Notes under the pieces: generated by a model
Told to the model about the DNA's origin: nothing
What the model saw: only the letters and a program-made list of their open reading frames with translations
Databases searched by the model: none
DNA from: Microbacterium sp. SLBN-154
GTDB lineage: Bacteria; Actinomycetota; Actinomycetes; Actinomycetales; Microbacteriaceae
Assembly: GCF_006715565.1 (NCBI RefSeq)
Contig: NZ_VFNL01000001.1
Span: forward strand, 3,348,001 to 3,412,000
DNA: 64,000 nucleotides
Reading direction: 5' to 3'
Shown: one piece after another, positions 17,171 to 26,619 of the stretch
How positions within the stretch are numbered: the first letter of the stretch is position 1
How the letters are laid out: the number at the start of each line of letters is the position of its first letter
Made by a program: the position numbers and the translations under genes

Positions 17171-18178
17171 TCAGCGCAGCGGAGCGGTGCTGTCTCGGAC
17201 CACGAGCGTCGGGGTAAGCGTCTCGACGACCGGCGGCGCGACGCCTGCCGACTCCACATCGTCGATAAGGACGGTGACGGCACGCGCGCCGAGGGCATCG
17301 AAGTCCTGCCGAACGGTCGTCAGCGGAGGACGGTACTGCGCAGCATCGGCGATGTCGTCGAATCCGACCACGCTGACATCACGCGGCACCTCCCGGCCGG
17401 CGTCGGCCAGGGCCCGCAGGGCGCCGAGCGCCATCTGGTCGTTCGCGACGAACACGGCAGTGGCGTCGCCGAGGCTGCCGGCGGCGGCATGACCGGATGC
17501 TGCGCTCCAGTCGCCGCGCACCGGGGCGACCGGCTCCATCCCGGCCTCGGCCAGGGCCTCCCGCCAGCCCCGCTCCCGCTCCCTGGCGGCGAACGAGTCG
17601 GACGGCCCGGCGATGTGCGCGATACGACGATGACCGAGGGAGAGGAGGTGAGCGGTCGCCTCGGAGGCGCCCGCCGCGTGGTCGGTCTGGACGACGTGCG
17701 CTCCCGACGGCTCTCCCGCACTCGATCGGCGCCCCACGGGCGCGTCGACGAGGACGAGGCGGAAGCCCGCGGCGGCGGGGACCGCCGCGGCGAACGGCGT
17801 CGCCTCGTTCAGCACGACGGCGCCGTCGACCCCCTGATCGGCGAGCCGCGCGAAGGCGTCGTCGGCCGATTCCGGCCCGGCCACCGTGGCGACGGCCAAG
17901 CCGTAGCCGCGCCCGGCGGCAGCCGCCGCCACGGCCTGCAGCATGCGGGAGTTCCCCACCGTGCCGAGGGTGGCCACGACGAGGCCGATCGTCTGGGTGC
18001 GGCCGGTGCGCAGAGCGCGCGCGGCGCGGTGCGGGCGATAGCCGAGCCGGGCCATGGCCTCCTCGACCCGCGACCGCGTGGCCGGATCCACCCGAGGGCT
18101 GGCATTGACCACCCGGGAGACGGTCTGGCCCGACACCCCGGCCGCCGCGGCCACATCGGCCATCGACACTCGACGCAT
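17171..18178 (-). CDS. LacI-family regulator, probable repressor of galTK
   Basis: A full-length (335 aa) LacI protein: headpiece VSMADVAAAAGVSGQTVSRVVN, hinge RSRVEEAMARLGYRPHRAARALRTG, and the periplasmic-binding-like domain ending TLTPTLVVRDSTAPL. I chose ATG 18178 (MRRVSMADV) because the family headpiece begins there and GGGAG sits six bases upstream; ATG 18217 adds 13 unusual residues and lies in an operator. It is divergent from galT, and two LacI-type operators lie between them. It therefore probably represses galTK and may control itself, with galactose or a derivative as inducer; the ligand is inferred from context only. Confidence 0.9.
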   Translation of the reverse strand: MRRVSMADVAAAAGVSGQTVSRVVNASPRVDPATRSRVEEAMARLGYRPHRAARALRTGRTQTIGLVVATLGTVGNSRMLQAVAAAAAGRGYGLAVATVAGPESADDAFARLADQGVDGAVVLNEATPFAAAVPAAAGFRLVLVDAPVGRRSSAGEPSGAHVVQTDHAAGASEATAHLLSLGHRRIAHIAGPSDSFAARERERGWREALAEAGMEPVAPVRGDWSAASGHAAAGSLGDATAVFVANDQMALGALRALADAGREVPRDVSVVGFDDIADAAQYRPPLTTVRQDFDALGARAVTVLIDDVESAGVAPPVVETLTPTLVVRDSTAPLR

Positions 18179-18216
18179 GCCCACTCCCACCCACACAACT
18201 CCGGCAATCCGGTTCA

Positions 18217-18261
18217 TGTTGACGTTACCACGGTCGTCGAGCTATCGTGTTGACGTGAACA
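18217..18261 (+). promoter_or_regulatory. galT promoter with two LacI-type operators
   Basis: The -35 is TTGACG (18219-18224) and the -10 TATCGT (18243-18248), with an 18-bp spacer. The predicted transcript begins at the GTG of galT (18255). Two 14-bp sites with the central CpG typical of LacI/GalR operators are TGTTGACGTTACCA (18217-18230), covering the -35, and TGTTGACGTGAACA (18248-18261), covering the transcription start and start codon. They are 31 bp apart, close to three helical turns, so cooperative or looped binding is plausible. Confidence 0.65.
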
Positions 18262-19460
18262 TGCAGGAGTTCGGCGCCTCCGACGGCGCGTCGACGACCC
18301 CCGATGCCGAGATCCTCACCGGCGGCGTCACCAAACGGTCGACCCGCCTCGCCGACGGGCGGGAGTTGATCTACTTCGACGATCCCGGCACGACGCTCGG
18401 CCCGGAGCGCTTCGTCGACGTGCGCGCTCTGGATCCGCGGCCTGAGACCGCGACCATGCGGCTGGACGTCCTGACCGGCGACTGGATCTCGGTGGCGGCC
18501 TCCCGCCAGAACCGCGCCTTCCTCCCCCCGGCCGAGCTCGACCCCCTCGCGCCGCAGACGCCCACCAACCCCTCGGAGATCCCCTCGCACTACGACGTCG
18601 CGGTCTTCGAGAACCGGTCGCCCTCCTTCGGTCCGGCCCTGAGCACCGCGCACGGCGACGCTCCCGCCGCCGTCGACCCGCCGCGCGGCCGGGAAGATCT
18701 CGCCGAGCTCTCGCTCGGCCGCACCCGCACCTCGGTCGGCCGCTGCGAAGTGGTGTGCTTCAGTCCGGCCCACGAGGGTTCGTTCGGCACCCAGTCGCCG
18801 ACCCGTGCGCGCACGGTGATCGAAGCCTGGGCCGACCGCACCGCCGCCCTCTCGGCCCTTCCGGGGATCGAGCAGGTCTTCCCGTTCGAGAACCGCGGCG
18901 AGGCCATCGGCGTCACCCTCGCCCACCCGCATGGGCAGATCTACGCCTACCCGTACGTCACCCCGCGCACCCAGCAGCTTCTCCGCTCGCTGGAGAAGGC
19001 CGGGCCCGACCTCTTCTCGCGCATCCTCGACAGCGAGCGGGCATCGGACCGCGTCATCCTGAGCGGTGAGCATTGGACAGCTTTCGTGCCCTTCGCGGCC
19101 CGCTGGCCGATCGAGGTGCATCTCCTCCCCCACCGCCACGTCGCCGATTTCGCCGACACGACGACGGCCGAGCGCGACGAGCTCGCCCCGCTGTACCTCC
19201 GCCTCCTCCGCGGCATCGACGCGCTGTACGACTCGCCCACCCCCTACATCGCCGCCTGGCATCAGGCCCCCGTCCACGTCGCCCGCGACAGCGCCCGCCT
19301 GCACCTCCAGCTGACCTCGCCGCGCCGCGCGGCCGACAAGCTGAAGTTCCTCGCCGGATCAGAGGCGGCGATGGGCGCCTGGATCGGAGACATCCCCCCC
19401 GAGACCGCCGCCGAGCGCCTGCGCGAAGCCGTGGCATCCATCCCCGAGGAAGCACTGTGA
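18255..19460 (+). CDS. galT: Galactose-1-phosphate uridylyltransferase
   Basis: Transfers UMP between UDP-glucose and galactose 1-phosphate. The 401-aa protein contains the active-site HPHGQI (H224 and H226; H226 would be the uridylylated histidine), plus RQNRAFLPP and the CEVVCFSPAHEGSF block. The C-terminal half has WPIEVHLLPHRHVADF and YIAAWHQAPVH. The GTG start is preferred over ATG two codons on because the -10 lies exactly six bases before it. The galK GTG overlaps its stop as GTGA. Confidence 0.95.
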   Translation: MNMQEFGASDGASTTPDAEILTGGVTKRSTRLADGRELIYFDDPGTTLGPERFVDVRALDPRPETATMRLDVLTGDWISVAASRQNRAFLPPAELDPLAPQTPTNPSEIPSHYDVAVFENRSPSFGPALSTAHGDAPAAVDPPRGREDLAELSLGRTRTSVGRCEVVCFSPAHEGSFGTQSPTRARTVIEAWADRTAALSALPGIEQVFPFENRGEAIGVTLAHPHGQIYAYPYVTPRTQQLLRSLEKAGPDLFSRILDSERASDRVILSGEHWTAFVPFAARWPIEVHLLPHRHVADFADTTTAERDELAPLYLRLLRGIDALYDSPTPYIAAWHQAPVHVARDSARLHLQLTSPRRAADKLKFLAGSEAAMGAWIGDIPPETAAERLREAVASIPEEAL

Positions 19461-20662
19461 CCGCTGCACCCACCGACGCCCTCGACCCGAAGCAGGCGGC
19501 GCTCGACGCCCTCGCCCGCCTGACCGATGTCGCGCCCTCCGGTGTCTGGTCGTCACCGGGCCGTGTGAACCTGATCGGCGAGCACACCGACTACAACGAC
19601 GGATTCGTGCTCCCGCTGGCGATCCCCCACCGCACCGTCGCCGCCGTCGCGCCGAACGGTGACCGCGTGCTGCGGGTCACCTCGACGTTCGCCGACGAGC
19701 CGGTCGCCGTCCCCCTCGCCGATCTCGGCGACCTGTTCCCACACTCCCGCGAGAGCATCATCGAGTGGGCGCGTTACCCCCTCGGCGTCGCCTGGGCACT
19801 GGGTGAGTCCGCCCCCGATGGCGCAGCGGCCCACGCGACCGGGCTCGACATCGCCATCGCGTCGAACGTGCCGGTCGGCGCCGGCCTATCGTCGTCGGCG
19901 GCGATCGAGGGCGCCGTCGCCATCGCACTGAACGATCTGTGGCAGCTGGGCCTCGACCGTCCCGCCCTCGCGCGCGCGGGACGACGCGCCGAGAACGAGG
20001 CGGTCGGCGCCCCGACGGGGATCATGGATCAGATGGCCTCGATCCTCGGCGCCGCCGACGCCGCGATCCTGCTGGACTGCCGCAGCCTCGAGGTCGAGGT
20101 CGTCGATCTCGGGTTCGATGCCGCCGGACTCACCCTGCTCGTGATGGACACCCGCGTGCAGCACTCGCACGCCTCGGGTGGGTACGGCGAGCGCCGCGCC
20201 TCCTGCGAGGCGGGTGCGGCGACGCTCGGCGTCGCATCCCTCCGCGATCTCGACATCGCCGACCTCACGCGCGCGGAGCGCGAGCTCGATGACGTCACCT
20301 TCCGTCGCGTCCGTCACGTCGTCACCGAGAACCAGCGGGTGCTCGATACGGTGCGGATGCTGCGGAGCGGCGGGCCGCGATCGATCGGCGACCTTCTCCT
20401 CGCCTCCCACGCGTCGATGCGCGACGACTTCGAGATCTCCGTCCCCGAGCTCGACACGGCCGTCGACGCGGCGGTCGGAGCCGGGGCGATCGGTGCGCGG
20501 ATGACCGGCGGCGGGTTCGGCGGAGCGGCGATCGCGCTGGTGGACCGCGATCGCGTCGCCGAGGTGTCCGATGAGGTGATGCGGTCCTTCGCCGGGCGCG
20601 GCTTCGCCGCACCGACGATCTTCCCGGTCACCGCCGCCGACGGGGCGCGCCGCGAGAGCTGA
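19457..20662 (+). CDS. galK: Galactokinase
   Basis: Phosphorylates galactose to galactose 1-phosphate with ATP. It is 401 aa, normal for the GHMP family. The galactokinase signature GRVNLIGEHTDYNDG is at about 35-49, the ATP loop NVPVGAGLSSSAAIEGA near 140, and the third GHMP motif ARMTGGGFGGAAIA near 350. The start is GTG overlapping the galT stop (19457-19460), so it is translationally coupled and co-regulated with galT by the LacI operators upstream. Confidence 0.97.
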   Translation: MTAAPTDALDPKQAALDALARLTDVAPSGVWSSPGRVNLIGEHTDYNDGFVLPLAIPHRTVAAVAPNGDRVLRVTSTFADEPVAVPLADLGDLFPHSRESIIEWARYPLGVAWALGESAPDGAAAHATGLDIAIASNVPVGAGLSSSAAIEGAVAIALNDLWQLGLDRPALARAGRRAENEAVGAPTGIMDQMASILGAADAAILLDCRSLEVEVVDLGFDAAGLTLLVMDTRVQHSHASGGYGERRASCEAGAATLGVASLRDLDIADLTRAERELDDVTFRRVRHVVTENQRVLDTVRMLRSGGPRSIGDLLLASHASMRDDFEISVPELDTAVDAAVGAGAIGARMTGGGFGGAAIALVDRDRVAEVSDEVMRSFAGRGFAAPTIFPVTAADGARRES

Positions 20663-21610
<948 letters not shown>

Positions 21611-21619
21611 CCGCTCGGC

Positions 21620-21649
21620 GGCGGCGCGTCACCGGGTGGGCGCGCCGCC
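21620..21649. terminator. Bidirectional terminator hairpin overlapping the GH3 stop
   Basis: GGCGGCGCG (21620-21628) and CGCGCCGCC (21641-21649) form a nine-bp GC-only stem around a 12-nt loop. The loop starts with the complement of the GH3 stop codon. It lies between the convergent hydrolase (+) and GH3 (-) genes. The stem on the GH3 side is inside its last codons, so on that side termination would trim the mRNA close to the stop. No U-tract is visible. Confidence 0.5.
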
Positions 21650-23920
21650 GTTCGCGGCGTCGATGAGCCGATCGATGTCCTCCGTGGTCACCGGATCTCC
21701 GCCGCCGAGCGCGCCCATGAGCCCGATCCGGCCGAGCGGGAACGCCTCGAGGATCCGCATCATGTCCACACCCTCGGGCATGATCGACCCGCTCGCATCG
21801 CCGCCCCCCATCATCCGGCCCATCGCCTGCTGCAAGAGGGGCCCGGCGATCGGATGCCGCAGGGCCTCGCCGAGGGATGTCGACCGTGACACCGGGACGA
21901 CGAGATCGTCGCCCGCGATGTCGATGACGGTTCGAGAGCGGATGTCGCGGCTCGACGCCCCGACCTCGACGGCGTATCGGCCGCCTTCGACGACCCATCC
22001 GTCGACACGGCGGTCCCAGTAGGCGAGGTCGCTTCGCCGCACGGCCAGCACCACCTCGCGGGTCTCACCCGGATCGAGCTCGACCGAGGCGAAGGCCTTC
22101 AGTTCACGCGGGGCACGCTGGATGGCCGAACCGGGAAGCGCGGTGTACCCCTGCACCACCTCGCGGCCGGCACGGGAGCCGGAGTTCGTCACGGTGACGC
22201 GCACCTCGACGTCGCCCGAGGGGGTGATCGCAGCGAAGCAGTCGCCGTAGGTGAACGTCGTGTACGACAGCCCGTGCCCGAAGGGGAAGGCCACCGGCAT
22301 CCTGCGGGCGTCATACCAGCGGTAGCCGACGAACAGGCCCTCGCTGTAGCGGACGTGCGAGAACTCACCCGGGAAGTCCAGGAACGCCGGGGTGTCCTCG
22401 AGCCGCAGCGGGATGGTCTCGGTGAGTTTGGCCGACGGGTTGACGTCGCCGAAGAGGATGTCGGCCGTCGCGCCGCCCCCGGCCTGTCCGAGGAGCCATC
22501 CCTCCAGGATCGCCGGCACCGCCTCGGCGAACGGCAGGGCGACCACACCGCCGTTGGAGAGCACGACCACGGTGCGCGGGTTCACCGCGAGCACCGCCTC
22601 GAGCAGGGCGAGCTGGTTCACGGGAAGGTCGATGTCGTCGCGGTCGTATCCCTCGGACTCCAGACGCGCCGGCACACCGAGGAACACCACGGCGACCTCG
22701 GCGGCGGCAGCCACCGCCACCGCCTCGGTGCGCAGCGACACCTCCTCCTCCTGCGCGACGTCGACCGCGGTGGAGAACCCTCGCGAGAACGCGACCTCTG
22801 ATGAGGCGGCCTGGCGGATGGCGTCGAGCGCGGTGTCCAGGCGCGTCGGATTGATCATCGACGAGCCGGCGCCCTGATAGCGCGGTGCCGCGGCGAACTC
22901 GCCGATGACCGCGAGCCGCGCGTCCTTCGCCAGCGGCAGCACGGGTGCGCCCTCGACGCTGTCGTTCTTGAGCAGCACGATCGAGCGTGCCGCCGCGTCG
23001 CGGGCCAAAGCGTGGTGTGCGTCGACGTCGAGGGGTCCGGTCGCGGTGCCCGCGGCATCCGTGACCTTCCGGACCAGATCGATGACGCGGCCGGCGGCGG
23101 TGTCGAGCACCGATTCGGGCAGCACGCCGTCGGTGACCGCGCGGACGATCTGAGCGTCGGTGATGCCGCCCGATGACGGCATCTCGAGGTCGAGGCCCGC
23201 GGCGATGCCCGCGACGCGCTCATTGACCGCGCCCCAGTCCGATACGACCAGCCCCTCGAACCCCCACTCGTCGCGGAGGACCGAGGTCAGCAGCCAGGGA
23301 TCTTCCGAGGCGTAGACGCCGTTGATGCGGTTGTAGGAGCACATCACCGTCCACGGCTGGGCGTCCTCCACGACGCGCTGGAAGCCACGCAGGTAGATCT
23401 CGCGGAGGGGTCGCGCATCGACGTCCGATGACGCCCGCATCCGGTCCTCCTCTTGATTGTTGGCGGCGAAATGCTTCAGTGACGCTCCGACTCCCTGCGA
23501 CTGGATGCCACGGACGATCGCGGCACCGAGCTCGCCGGAGACGATCGGGTCTTCGGAGAAGTACTCGAAATTGCGACCGCACAGCGGCGAGCGCTTGATG
23601 TTGACGCCCGGACCGAGGAGGACGCCGACATTCTCGATCGACGCTTCGACGCCGAGCGCCTCCCCGACCCGCCGGAGCAGGCCGACGTCCCACGAGGATC
23701 CGAGACCGACCGCGGGTGGGAAGCAGGTGGCCGGCACACTGTCGCCGATGCCGAGGTGGTCGCCGCTCCCCGCCTGCTTGCGAAGGCCGTGGGGCCCGTC
23801 GGTGAGCATGACGGGCGGAATGCCGACGCGCTCGACGGCCTCGGTGAACCAGAAACTCGCGCCACTGGTCAGCGCCGCCTTCTCTTCCAGGGTCAGGTCG
23901 GCCAGGGCGGGAAGGGTCAT
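21629..23920 (-). CDS. Glycoside hydrolase family 3 (beta-glucosidase-type)
   Basis: A 763-aa intracellular GH3 enzyme that removes terminal beta-linked sugars (glucose or xylose). It has the (beta/alpha)8 domain with KHFAANNQEEDRM and the nucleophile motif LVVSDWGAV (D228). The second alpha/beta domain follows, with VVVLSNGGVVALPFAEAVPAILEGWLLGQAGG, and the fibronectin-III-like C-terminal domain with FPFGHGLSYTTF. After it comes a Met/Gly-rich tail of about 90 residues. No signal peptide is seen, so it acts on imported oligosaccharides. The ATG overlaps the TetR stop (ATGA), placing it last in the four-gene operon. AAAGGA precedes the ATG. Confidence 0.93.
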   Translation of the reverse strand: MTLPALADLTLEEKAALTSGASFWFTEAVERVGIPPVMLTDGPHGLRKQAGSGDHLGIGDSVPATCFPPAVGLGSSWDVGLLRRVGEALGVEASIENVGVLLGPGVNIKRSPLCGRNFEYFSEDPIVSGELGAAIVRGIQSQGVGASLKHFAANNQEEDRMRASSDVDARPLREIYLRGFQRVVEDAQPWTVMCSYNRINGVYASEDPWLLTSVLRDEWGFEGLVVSDWGAVNERVAGIAAGLDLEMPSSGGITDAQIVRAVTDGVLPESVLDTAAGRVIDLVRKVTDAAGTATGPLDVDAHHALARDAAARSIVLLKNDSVEGAPVLPLAKDARLAVIGEFAAAPRYQGAGSSMINPTRLDTALDAIRQAASSEVAFSRGFSTAVDVAQEEEVSLRTEAVAVAAAAEVAVVFLGVPARLESEGYDRDDIDLPVNQLALLEAVLAVNPRTVVVLSNGGVVALPFAEAVPAILEGWLLGQAGGGATADILFGDVNPSAKLTETIPLRLEDTPAFLDFPGEFSHVRYSEGLFVGYRWYDARRMPVAFPFGHGLSYTTFTYGDCFAAITPSGDVEVRVTVTNSGSRAGREVVQGYTALPGSAIQRAPRELKAFASVELDPGETREVVLAVRRSDLAYWDRRVDGWVVEGGRYAVEVGASSRDIRSRTVIDIAGDDLVVPVSRSTSLGEALRHPIAGPLLQQAMGRMMGGGDASGSIMPEGVDMMRILEAFPLGRIGLMGALGGGDPVTTEDIDRLIDAANGGAPTR

Positions 23921-24525
23921 GAGGGGTCCTTTCGGGCAGAGAGGAGTCGGTCGAGAAGCCCGAGGATGCGCGCGTGATCGAGGTCGGGATCGAGGAGCCA
24001 CTGCGACTGCAGACCGTCGGAGGCGGCGATCACGAGGGCCGCGACCTCGTCGGGGTCGACGTCGTCGCGCATCCGGCCCGCCGCCTGGTTCTCACGCACG
24101 CGCGCAGCCAGGCCCTCGCGGAGACTCTCGAACCGCGCGGATACGAACGCCCGGGCGACGGGGCGGTCGTCTTCGAGGGCCGCGGCGACAAGGGTCGAGT
24201 AGAGCTGAACCAGACCCGGGATCTCGCGGTTGCGCTCGGCGGAATACCGCATCATCTCGGCCGGAGTGGTCTCGGGCGGCAGAGTCTCGGCGTCGTGGCG
24301 CTGCGACGCGCGGTACACCTCGACGAGCAGTTCCTCGAGAGACCCGAAGTAGTGGCGGAGGGCGGCGTGGGTCACCCCGACCTCGCTCGCGATCGCGCGG
24401 AGGCTCGTGCGGTCCGATCCTCGCTGCGCGAAGACCTCGATCGCGCGGTCCAGGATCTCCTGCCGCCGCGCGATGCCCTTCGGTGAGGCGCCCCGGCTCC
24501 CCGGCGACGCTGACTCCGCGGTCAT
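23917..24525 (-). CDS. TetR-family transcriptional regulator
   Basis: A 202-aa TetR protein with its helix-turn-helix at about 39-60 (TSLRAIASEVGVTHAALRHYF) and a ligand-binding C-terminal helical domain. I chose ATG 24525 (MTAESASPGS); the longer frame adds 41 Arg/Ser-rich shadow residues overlapping the upstream gene. It is the third gene of the minus-strand operon, four bases after the Gfo/Idh gene, and translationally coupled to GH3. The 24-bp palindrome upstream of the operon is its likely target, making it an autoregulator that senses a sugar-related ligand. Confidence 0.9.
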   Translation of the reverse strand: MTAESASPGSRGASPKGIARRQEILDRAIEVFAQRGSDRTSLRAIASEVGVTHAALRHYFGSLEELLVEVYRASQRHDAETLPPETTPAEMMRYSAERNREIPGLVQLYSTLVAAALEDDRPVARAFVSARFESLREGLAARVRENQAAGRMRDDVDPDEVAALVIAASDGLQSQWLLDPDLDHARILGLLDRLLSARKDPS

Positions 24526-24529
24526 CCGC

Positions 24530-25657
24530 TCAGAGGGTCCGGGCGAAGGGGTCGAAGTCCCCGTCGATGACGGGCACCGGGTCGACGGTGCTCTCCACGC
24601 GGACCGACTCGCCGGTCTCGATCGACTGCTCCGCCGACAGCATGACATCCAGGACGTGCAGCGCCAGGTCGCCGGACGCGACGTGCGGACGCCCGTCGGC
24701 GATCGCGCGCACCATGTCGAGCAGGCCGAGCCCGCGTCCCACGACGACGCCCTCCTGCTCGATGTCGATCCACTCCTGCTCGACGCTCATGCCGTCGCGC
24801 AGCACTCCCAGGGGCTTGACATAGGCGATGCGCCCGGCGAACTGGTTGGGGTCGGGCAGGATGATCGACCCCTCGGTGCCGTGCACCTCGAAGACGCCGG
24901 TGCGCTCGAGCGCCGAATCGAAGCTCAGCAGGCTCTGTGCCTGCTGGCCGCTGTCGAAGGCGGTGACCACCTGCACGGTGGTCGGGACCTCGACCGGGAA
25001 CGTCGCGCCGGCGTTCGGCCCGGTGTGGATGACGCGCTCGTCGCGCGCCTTCCGGCCGACCGCCGACACCCGGTCGACGGGCCCGAAGAGGCTGACGAGC
25101 CCCGTGAAGTAGTACGGGCCCATGTCGAGGAGCGGCCCGGCGCCCCTGGCGAAGAGGAACTGCGGTGCGGGATGCCAGAGGTCGGGCCCCTGCGTCTGGA
25201 ACACCGTCTGTGCGAAGAGCGGCTCGCCGATCACGCCCGCGGCGATCGCGCGCTTGGCGGTCTGGAACCCGGGGCCGAGAACGGTGTCGGGGGCAGAGCC
25301 GACCCGGAGCCCGGCGGCCGCTGCGGCGGCGAGGAGCTCGGCGGCACCGTCGCGATCGAGACCGATCGGCTTCTCGGTCCACACGTGCTTGCCGGCCGCG
25401 ATCGCACGCATCGACACCTCGATGTGCGCGGCGGGGATCGTGAGGTTCACGACGACCTGCACGTCGGGATCGGCCAGCACATCGTCGACGCCTCCCCAGC
25501 GGGCGACGCCGTGCTTGCGGGCCTGGGCCTCGGCGCGATCGACGAGGAGGTCGCCGACGATGACCACGTCCACGTCGGCGAAGGACTGCAGGTTCTCGAG
25601 GTAGGTGTCGCTGATGACCCCGGCGCCGATGACGCCGACGCCGACCGCGCCGCTCAT
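24530..25657 (-). CDS. Gfo/Idh/MocA-family sugar oxidoreductase
   Basis: NAD(P)-dependent dehydrogenase-type protein (375 aa). The Rossmann motif is VGVIGAGVISDTYLENL at the start, then VVNLTIPAAHIEVSM and the family motif WTEKPIG (near residue 95), whose Lys is catalytic. The C-terminal beta-sheet domain includes GPLLDMGPYYFTGLVSLFG and VFEVHGTEGSIILPDP. Family members oxidise sugars, inositols or related hydroxyl groups. Its start overlaps the stop of the isomerase-like gene by ATGA, and the two act together in many catabolic clusters. Confidence 0.9.
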   Translation of the reverse strand: MSGAVGVGVIGAGVISDTYLENLQSFADVDVVIVGDLLVDRAEAQARKHGVARWGGVDDVLADPDVQVVVNLTIPAAHIEVSMRAIAAGKHVWTEKPIGLDRDGAAELLAAAAAAGLRVGSAPDTVLGPGFQTAKRAIAAGVIGEPLFAQTVFQTQGPDLWHPAPQFLFARGAGPLLDMGPYYFTGLVSLFGPVDRVSAVGRKARDERVIHTGPNAGATFPVEVPTTVQVVTAFDSGQQAQSLLSFDSALERTGVFEVHGTEGSIILPDPNQFAGRIAYVKPLGVLRDGMSVEQEWIDIEQEGVVVGRGLGLLDMVRAIADGRPHVASGDLALHVLDVMLSAEQSIETGESVRVESTVDPVPVIDGDFDPFARTL

Positions 25658-26493
25658 CGGACGAACCCCCCGTCACGGAGGAAGGCGAGGCTGGCGGCGA
25701 TGTCGTCGAAGACGTCGCCCGGCGGGTTGTCGTACTCGATGACGGCGTAGCGGATCGCGCCCTCGCCGGCGCGGAGAGCCGCGGCCAGGGGCACGTCGCC
25801 GGTGCCGGCATGACGCTGCTCGAGCGTGCCCGATCCGAAGGCGGGAGCGTCGGGGGCGAAGGGATTGGATGCCGGGACGGCGCCGTCCTTCACATGCACG
25901 GCCGTCAGCCGTTCCCCCAGGCGCGACACGAGGGCGGGGACGTCCTGCCCGCCGGCGGCGGCCCAGTACAGGTCGAGTTCGAGGGCGACGCGGGAATCGG
26001 TGAGCGAGATGAAGCGCTCGTAGGCGGTGACGCCGTCGAAGCTCGCGACGAACTCCTGGGAGTGGTTGTGGTAGCCCACGGTCAGCCCGAAGGTCGCGGC
26101 AAGATCGGCGGCACGGTTCAGTCGCTCCGCGAGCTCGGCCACCGAGTCTTCGGTCAGCCAGCGCTCGACCGGCACGAAGGGGTCGAAGACGGTGTGCAGG
26201 CCGATCCGCGCGGCGGCCTCGAGCACGACCTCGGGCGCCGGGGTGGGAATGGCGCCGTCCGGCGTCCACAGCTCGTCGCTGAGGAGCGGCGCGTGCCCGG
26301 TCGGGGCGTCGAGGCCGCTCGCGTCGAGAGCTGCGCGGATCTCGTCGGGCCGGTCGACGAACGCGAACGCCTCGACATGACGCAGCCCGATCTCGGCGAG
26401 GCGGTCGAGTGACCGGCCGGGATCGGCGGTGAACTGCTCGGCCAGGGTGTACAGCTGGACCGAAGCTTCGGGCAGGGCTTCCGGATGCGCCAT
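25654..26493 (-). CDS. Sugar phosphate isomerase/epimerase (xylose isomerase-like TIM barrel)
   Basis: A 279-aa AP-endonuclease-2-fold protein: ASVQLYTLAEQF at the start, GLRHVEAFAF, TVGYHNHSQEF with metal-ligand His, ALELDLYWAAAGG and AVHVKDGA. Relatives epimerise or isomerise keto sugars and inositol derivatives using a divalent metal. It is the first gene of the operon with Gfo/Idh, TetR and GH3, which suggests degradation of a glycoside by hydrolysis followed by oxidation and isomerisation. GAGAGG precedes the ATG. A -10 TAGCCT (26550-26545, minus) gives a leader of about 45 nt. Confidence 0.85.
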   Translation of the reverse strand: MAHPEALPEASVQLYTLAEQFTADPGRSLDRLAEIGLRHVEAFAFVDRPDEIRAALDASGLDAPTGHAPLLSDELWTPDGAIPTPAPEVVLEAAARIGLHTVFDPFVPVERWLTEDSVAELAERLNRAADLAATFGLTVGYHNHSQEFVASFDGVTAYERFISLTDSRVALELDLYWAAAGGQDVPALVSRLGERLTAVHVKDGAVPASNPFAPDAPAFGSGTLEQRHAGTGDVPLAAALRAGEGAIRYAVIEYDNPPGDVFDDIAASLAFLRDGGFVR

Positions 26494-26553
26494 CGCGACC
26501 TCTCTTCTCTCGTCGATCTGTCGACCGATCGGGACGATGAGGTGAGGCTAGCG

Positions 26554-26577
26554 GAAAACCTCCATGTGGAGGTTTTC
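26554..26577. promoter_or_regulatory. 24-bp palindromic operator, probable TetR site
   Basis: GAAAACCTCCA (26554-26564) and TGGAGGTTTTC (26567-26577) are perfect inverted arms with a two-base centre. The site lies between the divergent minus-strand glycoside operon and the carboxylesterase, directly upstream of the minus-strand -10 (TAGCCT, 26550-26545), so binding would block that promoter. Its length and symmetry fit TetR-family operators, and a TetR gene is in the operon. A terminator is unlikely because no gene ends here. Confidence 0.65.
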
Positions 26578-26619
26578 TTCTCTGGGGCGGCGAACGACCG
26601 ACGCCGTACGATGACCAGC

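Noticed and set aside
24407-25750. 447-codon plus frame opposite the Gfo/Idh gene
   Set aside because: His/Asp/Gly-rich shadow of the true dehydrogenase frame; no start signal and no domain.
26554-26577. Palindrome considered as a rho-independent terminator
   Set aside because: It lies between two divergent genes, so no transcript ends there; an operator fits better.
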